Counted from the stretch's first letter, positions 1 through 6,018 are shown. The stretch: 8,968 nt of DNA from DASWJQ01 sp964517315 (GCA_964517315.1 CAZFCJ010000125.1:1-8968); one strand, 5' to 3'. A program made the numbers and translations. The notes: generated by a model from the letters alone, not told the origin.

Positions 1-468
1 TTGGTCCTCCTGATCATCGTCCTCTATGGAATTGGGCTCGCGGCTGGAATACTGCTCCAATTCGTCGGAATGGTGGTTGGGCTAGCTCATACGCACGTGT
101 GGCCCGCGCAAGGGGACAAGTCCACTCCGGAATCTGTCAAGAAGGCGGTTGAGTTTCTCATCATCTCCGAGGAATCGCGGCTGGTGTGGAGGAAGAGAGA
201 AAGACTCGTAATCCTGAAGGAGATGATGGGAAATTACGGCGTTGCATTGATCCTCTTCGGAATTACCCGGATCGTGTTGGCTGCTTGTTCTGGCGACCGA
301 GTGCTTAACTTGGGTATGGCGATTCTGGCTGGATTTGTGGCCTTCTTGCTAGTTTGGCACAATCACGTTTTGTCGGGTGAGCAAATGCACTGGGAGAATG
401 AGGGAATCGAGCAGTTGGGAAAGGCAGTCCATCCCAGTGAACAATCGGAAGGGAAGTCTAGCACTTGA
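1..468 (+). CDS. Hypothetical small membrane protein (5' end possibly cut off)
   Basis: I do not recognise this protein. The frame is open from the first base, where a TTG could serve as start, but no ribosome binding site can be seen because the window begins there, so the true start may lie further left. The 155 visible residues contain three hydrophobic segments at about 2-28, 78-96 and 102-119, suggesting an inner-membrane protein. Between the first two is a charged, probably helical stretch (about 40-75) with a basic run near 64-68 (R-K-R-E-R). The tail after 120 is hydrophilic and acidic, then ends in serines. It is less GC-rich than the genes right of 1816 and lies on the far side of the recombinase from the split tRNA, so it is probably cargo of the integrated element. 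No function can be assigned. The coding call rests on frame length and sensible membrane topology. Confidence 0.55.
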   Translation: MVLLIIVLYGIGLAAGILLQFVGMVVGLAHTHVWPAQGDKSTPESVKKAVEFLIISEESRLVWRKRERLVILKEMMGNYGVALILFGITRIVLAACSGDRVLNLGMAILAGFVAFLLVWHNHVLSGEQMHWENEGIEQLGKAVHPSEQSEGKSST

Positions 469-524
469 TAGGCGTGCGGGCCGCGGCGTTGGGGCCTGCG
501 ATTCCGGCTCCGGAATTAAATAGA

Positions 525-553
525 CGAACGGCCTGAGGGGGGCAGGCCGTTCG
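525..553 (-). terminator. Strong hairpin, probable terminator of the recombinase gene
   Basis: An 11-base perfect stem (525-535 with 543-553, arms C-GAACGGCCTG and CAGGCCGTTC-G) closes a seven-base G-rich loop. It lies about 57 bases past the recombinase stop on the minus strand and about 57 bases past the stop of the plus-strand membrane protein gene, so it sits between convergent genes. Read on the minus strand it is followed by a mildly T/A-rich stretch (GTCTATTTAATT), which fits a weak intrinsic terminator. The plus-strand side has no T-run. Stem strength is seen directly; terminator function is inferred. Confidence 0.55.
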
Positions 554-609
554 CCTCGCTCACGCGTAAACGCAAGCGGATTCAGTCTAGCATATTCCCC
601 CGGTGAAAC

Positions 610-1533
610 TCAACGGCCGCGGCCGTTCATCGCGAAGGCTACGGGCGAGTTTTGCTCATGCGCTCGCTTGAGGTCGGCGTTTGCCATTTGAGCGTACCGG
701 CGAACCATCTCTAGCGAGCTGTGGCCGAGCAGCCGTTGCAAATGCAGACTATCCATGCCACTATTGAGGCTGAGAGTCGCGAAGGTGCGCCGCATCGCGT
801 GAGGCGTTAGGCGAATCCCTGCGCGTTTTCCAATTCGTCGGAACCAGTTGCGAAACGACTGACCGGCAAGATGGCCTCCCCCTCGCTTGGAGCGGAACAC
901 GGGGTCATTGTCATCGTGCGGGATCGTGCGCCTGAGCTTCAGCAAGGCGCGGGCCGTGTCCGGTCCGAAAAACACCATGCGCGACTCTCCCCCTTTGGAT
1001 CGGCGGACAAAGACGGATTGATCGTCAAAGTCCACGTCTCCCCATTTGAGCGCGCAGGCCTCCGCGCGGCGCAGGCCGGTATCTGCCAGCAAGAGAACCG
1101 CGGCGGTATCGCGCGCGTCCCCGCATCCTTCGCGCAGGACGTGGCGCAATTCGTCGGCGTTGAGGTAGGGGAGGTCAAGGTCGCGGACCTTCGGTACGTT
1201 GACCTCGACCGGCTCCGCGATCCAGTCCTCACGGTGCCAGAAGCGGACCATCGTCTTGATCGAACGCGCGTGGGTGTTGCGGGTGCTCGACTTGAGGCCG
1301 CGGTCGCGGAGCGCCGAGAGGTAGGCGCGAACGTGGCGGGCCTCTATATCCGTGGGCTCGGTGATCCCGCGGTCGCGCAACCATTCGCAGAACTTGCCCG
1401 CGGTGAAGCGGTAGGTCTTGAGCGTTTCCGGCGAGCAGTCTACGTCAGTCTTGCGCGACAAGATGAAATCTTGCCATGCTTCATCGAGCTGGGGGTAGTG
1501 CCGTAACTCGGGGGAATAACGTGCGGCGGACAT
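610..1533 (-). CDS. Tyrosine recombinase / phage-type integrase (XerC/D-like)
   Basis: This enzyme cuts and rejoins DNA through a phosphotyrosine link and probably inserts and excises the element it lies in. The ATG at 1533 is preferred: AAAGGAG (1541-1547) sits seven bases before it. A longer frame begins at a GTG at 1572 but has no ribosome binding site. With this start the protein has 307 residues, normal for a single-chain XerC/D-type integrase. The N-terminal SAM-like core-binding domain covers roughly residues 15-105, and the catalytic domain about 120-295. All catalytic residues are visible: Arg155 in T-G-L-R-R-A-E, Lys180 in R-S-K-G-G-E, His245 and Arg248 in T-P-H-A-M-R-R, His271 in L-L-G-H-S-S, and Tyr280 in R-R-Y-A-Q. 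Its start lies about 155 bases from the split tRNA-Gly fragment, the usual position for an integrase next to its attachment site. A housekeeping Xer protein is possible but less likely in this setting. Confidence 0.92.
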   Translation of the reverse strand: MSAARYSPELRHYPQLDEAWQDFILSRKTDVDCSPETLKTYRFTAGKFCEWLRDRGITEPTDIEARHVRAYLSALRDRGLKSSTRNTHARSIKTMVRFWHREDWIAEPVEVNVPKVRDLDLPYLNADELRHVLREGCGDARDTAAVLLLADTGLRRAEACALKWGDVDFDDQSVFVRRSKGGESRMVFFGPDTARALLKLRRTIPHDDNDPVFRSKRGGGHLAGQSFRNWFRRIGKRAGIRLTPHAMRRTFATLSLNSGMDSLHLQRLLGHSSLEMVRRYAQMANADLKRAHEQNSPVAFAMNGRGR

Positions 1534-1540
1534 GATTTTG

Positions 1541-1547
1541 CTCCTTT
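1541..1547 (-). promoter_or_regulatory. Ribosome binding site fixing the recombinase start
   Basis: AAAGGAG on the minus strand with a seven-base spacer to the ATG at 1533. It is the best Shine-Dalgarno sequence in the window and decides the shorter start over the GTG at 1572, which is preceded by a C-rich stretch with no such motif. Confidence 0.8.
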
Positions 1548-1684
1548 CGAGCAAGGCAATCGCATCCGCCACTGGGGGCGGCGCGGCCTCGGTTCCTCGC
1601 CTAATAGATGGATGGAACGGGATTGCTTTTTTTTGAAGGCGAGTCAGGCTGCGCCGGATTATTCGGTTGTTTTGCGGGCCGTGG

Positions 1685-1697
1685 ACCTTGGGAAGCT
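1685..1697. other. Putative attachment-site core in the tRNA anticodon loop
   Basis: The anticodon loop and flanks (CTTCCCAAG on the minus strand, 1687-1695) mark the point where the tRNA match ends. Tyrosine recombinases commonly cross over in anticodon loops, with the stem arms as binding sites. I infer this is one end of the integrated element, whose body extends left through the recombinase. The partner end carrying the same core is not in the window, so the core length and orientation are uncertain. Confidence 0.5.
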
Positions 1698-1724
1698 AGT
1701 GCCTTACCGCTTGGCCACACCCGC
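1687..1724 (-). tRNA. 5' half of tRNA-Gly(CCC), split after the anticodon loop
   Basis: Read on the minus strand from 1724, the sequence follows a tRNA-Gly: GCGGGTG acceptor strand, T-G, D-arm GGCC-AAGCGGTAA-GGC, then anticodon stem CTAGC and loop TTCCCAA, with anticodon CCC and U33 in place. D-stem pairs 10-25, 11-24 and 12-23 form. After the loop a matching arm GCTAG is needed, but the sequence reads GGTCC, which can pair at only two of five positions. No T-arm (GGTTCGAATCC-like) or 3' acceptor strand follows in the next 150 bases. The gene is therefore cut at about tRNA position 38-39 and cannot give a functional tRNA as it stands. It is the displaced 5' half left when the neighbouring recombinase element inserted, or alternatively a decayed gene. 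Confidence 0.75.
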
Positions 1725-1736
1725 TGGCTAAATCCC

Positions 1737-1765
1737 ATTATACAAAGGAAGGTCGGGGGTGAAAA
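1737..1765 (-). promoter_or_regulatory. Promoter of the split tRNA-Gly gene
   Basis: A perfect -10 box TATAAT (1742 to 1737 on the minus strand) lies 12 bases before the first tRNA base. A -35-like TTTTCA (1765-1760, four of six matches to TTGACA) stands exactly 17 bases upstream. Transcription would begin near 1730, leaving a leader of about six bases. The promoter is intact although the tRNA is broken, so it could now drive transcription into the element toward the recombinase gene. Box sequences and spacing are seen directly; activity is inferred from the sigma-70 consensus. Confidence 0.6.
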
Positions 1766-1778
1766 GGGCAGGGGGCCT

Positions 1779-1810
1779 GGTGTCCGGGCACTTTCAAAGT
1801 GCCGGGCACC
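1779..1810 (-). terminator. Imperfect hairpin after cinA, possible terminator or dispersed repeat
   Basis: Arms 1779-1792 and 1798-1810 pair with one bulged G (1786) and one G-T pair around a five-base loop. The hairpin begins six bases after the cinA stop on the minus strand, a good place to end the long minus-strand transcript before the tRNA promoter. The minus-strand sequence after it has only a short T-run (CCCTTTTCACC) about 10 bases on, so intrinsic termination would be imperfect. The near-palindrome built on AAAGTGCC could equally be a dispersed intergenic repeat; one copy cannot tell. Confidence 0.45.
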
Positions 1811-1815
1811 TGACC

Positions 1816-2961
1816 TCACGCCAACGAGCGCCTGAGCAAATCCAACGCCCGGCTGACGCCCCACGCGGCCGCCGTGGAAGGAGGGCCGCCATAGGTGTGT
1901 TCCGCAGAGGCGCGCTGGTCCGGCCAGCGCAAGCGGACGCTGAGCAGCGTCCGGCGGTCGCCCGGGCGCTGGACCAGCAGAAGGCCGACCTCGGCCCCCG
2001 AGGCGGTCAGCTCCGAGTCAAAGCGCCTTTCGGCCCGGCCGACCTCCGGGACTGCGGGAAGGACCAGTCCGTTGTCATACGGTTCGCCGAGCGGGGACAG
2101 GGCGGCGGCCAACGCGCCGGCGGTGCCTGCGTCGACTGTGAACAGCGACCAGCTGCGCTGCCCGACCGCCTGCAAGGCGACCCGTTCCAACGTCTCGTCG
2201 TTCACTCCGTAGACGGCGTCCCCCAGCCTTTGACGCAGCTCCGCTTCGAGCTCGTCGAGCGTGAAATCGGATTCGCCGGCGCGGGCGGCCAGCCGCAGAT
2301 CGACCCTTCCAGGGTGCGCGGACACGCCGAGCGTAGGATTGGCGAGCGCCTCGAGGTCCTGGATCCGCGCGTCCACCGCCGACTCGCCCATCCCGACCAC
2401 CCTCACCACCCTCGTCTCGATCCCACCTTCGAGCCGGAAGCGTCGGCGCAGACGCGGCAGCACCTCGAGTTCCAGCAGTTGTTCCATTTCGGCCGGCACT
2501 CCGGGCAGGGCGACGATCAGCGCCTCCCCGCCTTGCACCATGAACGCCGGAGCCGTCCCGACCTGATTTTCAATCGCTATGGCCCCGATCGGGACGTACG
2601 CCTGGCGGCGGTTGTTCTCGGTGGGAGCGCGGCCAAAGCGCGCGTACCGCTCTTGGATTTGCGCCCACAGCTCCTTCCGGAATTCCGTCTCCTCATGCAG
2701 GGCGTCGGCGATCGCATCCCTCGTGACATCGTCTTCTGTGGGGCCCAAACCGCCGGTGGTGATCACCAGTTGGGAGCTCTCCATCGCCCGCTGGAGCGCG
2801 GCCGCGATCCGGGAGCGATTGTCCCCCACGGTGCAGGTTCGGTACAGGTTGATCCCTTCGCCGCGCAGGGCGCGCGCGATGGCAGCGGTGTTGGTGTCCA
2901 CGATCTGGCCGAGCAGAATCTCGGTGCCGATCGTCAGGATCTCCGCGGCGGGTGGGCTCAT
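1816..2961 (-). CDS. cinA: CinA-like protein with degenerate C-terminal amidohydrolase domain
   Basis: CinA proteins join an N-terminal molybdopterin-binding-fold domain (COG1058, ADP-ribose pyrophosphatase in some members) to a C-terminal PncC domain that deamidates nicotinamide mononucleotide in pyridine nucleotide recycling. The N-terminal domain is clear: I-G-T-E-I-L-L-G at 11-18, T-T-G-G-L-G-P-T-E-D-D at 68-78 and L-P-G-V-P-A-E-M at 152-159. The C-terminal part (about 257-381) keeps the general layout, but the catalytic A-E-S-C-T-G-G is replaced by V-D-A-G-T-A-G at 276-282, so the nucleophilic serine is Ala278. At 381 residues it is slightly shorter than the usual 410-430. NMN deamidase activity is therefore probably lost, leaving the N-terminal activity or a structural role. 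The ATG overlaps the stop of the upstream flavoenzyme gene in an ATGA, implying translational coupling. Family assignment is firm; the functional inference is moderate. Confidence 0.88.
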   Translation of the reverse strand: MSPPAAEILTIGTEILLGQIVDTNTAAIARALRGEGINLYRTCTVGDNRSRIAAALQRAMESSQLVITTGGLGPTEDDVTRDAIADALHEETEFRKELWAQIQERYARFGRAPTENNRRQAYVPIGAIAIENQVGTAPAFMVQGGEALIVALPGVPAEMEQLLELEVLPRLRRRFRLEGGIETRVVRVVGMGESAVDARIQDLEALANPTLGVSAHPGRVDLRLAARAGESDFTLDELEAELRQRLGDAVYGVNDETLERVALQAVGQRSWSLFTVDAGTAGALAAALSPLGEPYDNGLVLPAVPEVGRAERRFDSELTASGAEVGLLLVQRPGDRRTLLSVRLRWPDQRASAEHTYGGPPSTAAAWGVSRALDLLRRSLA

Positions 2962-4118
2962 ATCACACTGTGTTCTTGAATCAGGCGGTCTTCCTCAAAG
3001 CGCGCCAGGTCGAGCATCGACACATCGACCGTTCTCGACCGCCCCTCGAGGAGGATTTCCGCCATCAGCTTGCCGGCGATTGGGCCGTGCATAAAGCCGT
3101 GGCCGGAGAAACCGGCCACGAGGAAGAAGCCCTCCACCGGCGTGGCGCCGAAGATCGGGTGAGCGTCGGGAGTGACCTCGTACAGCCCGGCCCACCCGGA
3201 CAAACGGCCGGCCCTCTCCAGCAGCGGGATGCGCTCCATGGCGGCCTGCATGGCGACCGGCTCCCAATCAGCGTCCAACGACTGGTCAAAGCCGGGTTCC
3301 TCGTCGGGGTTGGACATGCCGGTCAACAGTCCTTCACCCTCACGGTGAAAGTAAAGCGACTGGGCGAAGTCGATGACGAACGGGAAATCGTCCGGCAGCT
3401 CGGGCAGGGGGGTGGTGGTGATCATCTGCCGGCGCAGCGGCTCGATCGGAATCTCCACCCCCGCCATGGCGCCCACCTGGGCCGCCCAAGGGCCGGCCGC
3501 GTTGACCACTGTTTCCGTGGAGATGGAACCCCGGTTGGTCTCCACTGAACGGACGGCTGCTCCCTCGAGGCCGATGTCGAGGGCCTCCACTTCGGTGCAC
3601 ACGCGGGCCCCCAATTCCTTGGCCCGCTGTAGATAGCCCATCAGGACGCTGTTCGGATCGGCGATGCCGTCCTCCCCATGCACGGTGCCGGCCAGGGCGT
3701 CTTCGAAGCGCATGGCCGGCAGTTCGGCCCGCACCTCCGCGCCGCTCATCCAATCCGTATTCACGTCCAGTGCGCGCTGAAGTTCGACGTTCCTGCGGAA
3801 GATTTCGACGTCGTCAGGGTCGGTAAGCACGAAGAAGTAGCCGGTCTTGCGGTACTGGGGATCGACCCCGATTTCCTCTTTGAACCGCTCCAGCATCGGC
3901 AGGCTTTGTTGCGACAGTCGGATGTTGACCTCAGTGGAGAATTGATAGCGGACGCCGCCCGCGCAGCGGTTGGTGGCGCTGTCTTCAAAATGCGCGGTCC
4001 GCTCCAGCAGAACCACATCCTGGGCGCCGGCGGAGACCAGATGATAGGCTGTGCTGGCACCCATGACGCCGCCGCCGATGATCACGAATTGGGCCGAGGA
4101 GGGGAGGGTGTTCGTCAC
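2958..4118 (-). CDS. FAD-dependent amino acid oxidoreductase (DadA / sarcosine oxidase beta type)
   Basis: This flavoenzyme probably oxidises the C-N bond of an amino acid or N-methyl amino acid, giving an imine. The Rossmann motif I-I-G-G-G-V-M-G lies at 13-20, with the acidic residue Glu39 at the end of the second strand to hold the FAD ribose. The family segment V-N-A-A-G-P-W is near 205-211, and the C-terminal FAD/substrate segment G-F-S-G-H-G-F-M-H-G is at about 336-345. Its 386 residues match monomeric members of the family and SoxB/HcnC-type beta subunits (about 370-420). The start is a GTG at 4118 with only a weak purine stretch upstream; the only nearby upstream ATG is out of frame. 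It lies 42 bases after the cyclodeaminase-family gene and overlaps cinA by four bases. The substrate (sarcosine, glycine, proline, hydroxyproline or a D-amino acid) cannot be told from sequence. The cluster suggests an imported amino acid. Confidence 0.87.
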   Translation of the reverse strand: MTNTLPSSAQFVIIGGGVMGASTAYHLVSAGAQDVVLLERTAHFEDSATNRCAGGVRYQFSTEVNIRLSQQSLPMLERFKEEIGVDPQYRKTGYFFVLTDPDDVEIFRRNVELQRALDVNTDWMSGAEVRAELPAMRFEDALAGTVHGEDGIADPNSVLMGYLQRAKELGARVCTEVEALDIGLEGAAVRSVETNRGSISTETVVNAAGPWAAQVGAMAGVEIPIEPLRRQMITTTPLPELPDDFPFVIDFAQSLYFHREGEGLLTGMSNPDEEPGFDQSLDADWEPVAMQAAMERIPLLERAGRLSGWAGLYEVTPDAHPIFGATPVEGFFLVAGFSGHGFMHGPIAGKLMAEILLEGRSRTVDVSMLDLARFEEDRLIQEHSVI

Positions 4119-4160
4119 GTCAACTTCATTGTACGTGCACGCGCCGAGCGGGGAAAAGTG

Positions 4161-5150
4161 TTAGAGCTCCAGCACCTCGCCGAGGTTCTGCCTCTCCGCG
4201 CCGGAGAGCGCGCGCGCCGCCGCTACCGCGTCCTGCACGGCGACGCCGACCGACTTAAAGTAGGTGATTTGCTTCGGCGAAGTCCGACCAGCCAGGTCCC
4301 CGCTGAGGACTTCGCCGATTTCGCCGGCGATGTCCTGCTGGCGGTATTCGCCGCGCGCGATCGGCCCCAGCAAGTCGCCGGCCTCCTCCAGGGCAGCCTC
4401 CAGCGAGTCGACGAAGACCCGCGCTCGGTGCAGTGTATCGAGGTCCACTTCCTCCATGTCGGGTGTGAACGACCCGACGGCGTTGATGTGTGCCCCGGGT
4501 TGAAGGGCCTCTCCAGGGAAGACCGGGTTGTGAGAGGTGGTCGCGGTGCAGATGATGTGCGCCTCGCGGACGGCCGATTCGGGTGAGTCGGCCAGGATGA
4601 TTTCTTGGGGGATCGGGCCTCGGCCGGCCGTTTCCTGGGCGAAAGCGCGGGCGTGCCCCTCGGTGGGGCTGTAGACGAAGGCGCGCTCGATCGCCCGTAC
4701 GGCGCACACGGCCTCGAGCTGGGTGCGCGCTTGCACGCCGCTGCCAAAGATGGATACGGTGTTGGCCTCGGGCAGGGCGAGTTCATCGGTTGCGGCGCCC
4801 GATCCGGCGCCCGTCCGCAGCGCGGTGAGCGAGGCGCCCTCGAGCAGAGCCACCGGCCGCCCGGTGCGAGCATTCAGCGCCACCACCAGGGCGTGGATCG
4901 TGGGCAGGTCGTGCTCCGGGTTTTGAGGAAACACGGAAACGATCTTGACCGCCATCTCCCCCGAGCGCTCCAGGTGGGCGGGCATGAAGAGCGCTACGCC
5001 GTCAACTTCGGGCGCCTCCAGCCGCCCCCGAAGTGGGACCTGCGCCTCTCCGGCCGAGAGCTGGCGATAGGCGTCCTTCATCGCCTCTACGGCTTCCGGC
5101 ATGGGCAACGCCAGCCGGACATCGTCTGTGTTCAGAACCCGCAATCTCAT
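4161..5150 (-). CDS. Ornithine cyclodeaminase / mu-crystallin family protein
   Basis: This family includes ornithine cyclodeaminase, alanine dehydrogenase, mu-crystallin ketimine reductase and pyrroline-2-carboxylate reductase, all using NAD(P). The 329-residue length is typical. Visible features are Arg41 (V-P-L-R-G-R), Lys69 (A-V-K-I-V-S), Arg112 in L-T-A-L-R-T-G-A-G-S-G, the nucleotide-binding loop I-F-G-S-G-V-Q-A at 134-141, and the late motif T-Y-F-K-S-V-G at 296-302. In true ornithine cyclodeaminase a catalytic Asp lies in a G-G-D-C-P-G-K motif. Here the matching stretch is G-S-F-T-P-D-M (226-232), with Phe at that place, so ornithine cyclisation is unlikely and an imine/ketimine reductase or related dehydrogenase fits better. 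The ATG start has AGAGGTGA just upstream (5154-5161). It leads the three-gene set with the flavoenzyme and cinA, and may act on the imine the flavoenzyme makes, or in an opposing direction. The family is sure; the substrate is not. Confidence 0.88.
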   Translation of the reverse strand: MRLRVLNTDDVRLALPMPEAVEAMKDAYRQLSAGEAQVPLRGRLEAPEVDGVALFMPAHLERSGEMAVKIVSVFPQNPEHDLPTIHALVVALNARTGRPVALLEGASLTALRTGAGSGAATDELALPEANTVSIFGSGVQARTQLEAVCAVRAIERAFVYSPTEGHARAFAQETAGRGPIPQEIILADSPESAVREAHIICTATTSHNPVFPGEALQPGAHINAVGSFTPDMEEVDLDTLHRARVFVDSLEAALEEAGDLLGPIARGEYRQQDIAGEIGEVLSGDLAGRTSPKQITYFKSVGVAVQDAVAAARALSGAERQNLGEVLEL

Positions 5151-5153
5151 CGG

Positions 5154-5161
5154 TCACCTCT
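5154..5161 (-). promoter_or_regulatory. Ribosome binding site of the cyclodeaminase-family gene
   Basis: AGAGGTGA on the minus strand, with its AGAGG core six bases before the ATG at 5150. It supports this start and shows that the gene can be translated independently of livF. Confidence 0.6.
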
Positions 5162-5190
5162 GGGACTGTGGCCGGGTGCGGGGGAACCAC

Positions 5191-5246
5191 GTAGGGGCAC
5201 GACACACCTGCCCAGCCCGTCAGGTGCTGGGTGCCGTGCCCCTTAC
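5191..5246. repeat. Large imperfect palindrome between livF and the cyclodeaminase-family gene
   Basis: The outer arms pair perfectly for nine bases (AGGGGCACG 5193-5201 with CGTGCCCCT 5235-5243) and extend by two more (5191-5192 with 5245-5246) across a bulged T. Inside are two alternative six-base helices, CACCTG with CAGGTG (5205-5210/5221-5226) and CCCAGC with GCTGGG (5211-5216/5226-5231), which interlock. There is no T-run on either strand. The element fills nearly half of the only sizeable gap inside the minus-strand series. It may be a dispersed palindromic repeat, an RNA stabiliser, or an attenuator between the transporter and enzyme genes. The pairing is seen directly; the role is inferred. 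Confidence 0.6.
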
Positions 5247-5277
5247 GACGATACCTTCATGCATTTGACTCAGAGCC

Positions 5278-6018
5278 TTAGACCTCGCCCAGGTAGGCCT
5301 TCCTCATCATCTCGTTGTCCAACAGCGCCTCGGCCGTGTCGGCTAATACGATGCGGCCGGTCTGGAGCACGTAGCCCCGGTCGGCGATGGACAAGGCCAT
5401 ATTGGCGTTCTGCTCGACGACAAACACGGTGGTGCCGGCCTCGTTGATGCGCTGGATAATATCGAAATTTTGCTGAACCAGCACCGGGGCGAGGCCCATC
5501 GAGGGCTCGTCCATCAGCAACACCTTGGGGCTGGCCATCAAGGCCCGGCCGACGGCGACCATCTGCTGCTCACCCCCGCTCAGCGTCCCGGCGCGCTGCT
5601 CAAGTCGCTCCTTGACCCTCGGGAACAGTTCAAAGATCTGTTCCATGTCCCGGCGAATACTCTCGCGGTCCGAGCGAAGGTAGGCGCCGATCTCCAGGTT
5701 TTCTCGCACCGTCATGCGCTTGAAAAGGCGCCGGTTCTCGGGCACCATCGAGATGCCCTTGTTGACGATCGTCTGCGTCGGCTGGCCGCTGATCTTCTCG
5801 CCGTCCAGGAAGACGTCGCCGCGGGTCGGCTCAACGTAGCCCAGGATGGTCTTGAGTGTGGTCGTCTTGCCGCTGGCGTTGCCGCCCAGCAGGCTAACGA
5901 TCTCGCCGGGATAGACTTCGATGTTGACCCGGCGCAGCATCTGGATGGGTCCGTAGTGGGTGTCGACCTCCCGCAGCTCAAGAATCGGGTTCTTGCCGTT
6001 GCTGGATGGCTGAGTCAC
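5278..6018 (-). CDS. livF: Branched-chain amino acid ABC importer, ATP-binding subunit LivF
   Basis: One of the two cytoplasmic ATPases that power the Liv-type (HAAT) amino acid importer, docking on the LivH/LivM membrane pair. The 246 residues match the family's usual 233-250. Walker A is G-G-N-A-S-G-K-T (45-52), signature L-S-G-G-E (146-150), and Walker B V-L-L-M-D-E (166-171) with catalytic Glu171. The usual switch histidine is replaced by Gln203 in V-E-Q-N, typical of LivF. The segment M-V-P-E-N-R-R-L-F (91-99) is also characteristic. Walker A is slightly odd: most relatives have N-G-A-G-K-T or N-G-V-G-K-T, here N-A-S-G-K-T, which should still bind ATP because the GxxxxGKT frame is intact. 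The start is a GTG whose bases overlap the livG stop (GTGA), implying coupled translation. The substrate may be any hydrophobic or small amino acid or amide; LivF does not determine it. Confidence 0.93.
   Translation of the reverse strand: MTQPSSNGKNPILELREVDTHYGPIQMLRRVNIEVYPGEIVSLLGGNASGKTTTLKTILGYVEPTRGDVFLDGEKISGQPTQTIVNKGISMVPENRRLFKRMTVRENLEIGAYLRSDRESIRRDMEQIFELFPRVKERLEQRAGTLSGGEQQMVAVGRALMASPKVLLMDEPSMGLAPVLVQQNFDIIQRINEAGTTVFVVEQNANMALSIADRGYVLQTGRIVLADTAEALLDNEMMRKAYLGEV

Noticed and set aside
450..468. GGGAAGTCTAGCAC resembling the tRNA fragment GGGAAGCTAGTGC, as a second attachment core
   Set aside because: The match needs an inserted base and ends after about ten positions, lies inside the coding frame end of the left gene, and has no tRNA 3' half beside it. 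Probably chance.
1570..1572. GTG at 1572 as recombinase start (320 residues)
   Set aside because: No ribosome binding site in front, while the ATG at 1533 has AAAGGAG at ideal distance. The 13 extra residues add no domain.
1573..1690. Self-splicing intron in the tRNA anticodon loop as explanation for the split
   Set aside because: No 3' exon (GCTAG, T-arm, acceptor end) appears in the following 150 bases before the recombinase gene, and no group I core elements were recognised. A longer intron containing the recombinase gene would be unprecedented.
1608..1864. Small open frames on both strands across the tRNA fragment
   Set aside because: They overlap the tRNA remnant and its promoter, have no ribosome binding site, and their translated sequence (such as W-P-S-G-K-A) is simply the tRNA D-arm read as codons.
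1759..2979. Long plus-strand open frame of about 400 codons opposite cinA
   Set aside because: It is low-complexity, rich in Arg, Ala, Gly and Pro, with no recognisable motif, and mirrors cinA, whose frame has clear family motifs. Typical shadow frame of GC-rich DNA.
2952..4586. Plus-strand frames opposite the flavoenzyme and the cyclodeaminase-family gene
   Set aside because: No family motifs, and composition of antisense shadows; the minus-strand genes carry intact FAD and NAD(P) binding motifs.
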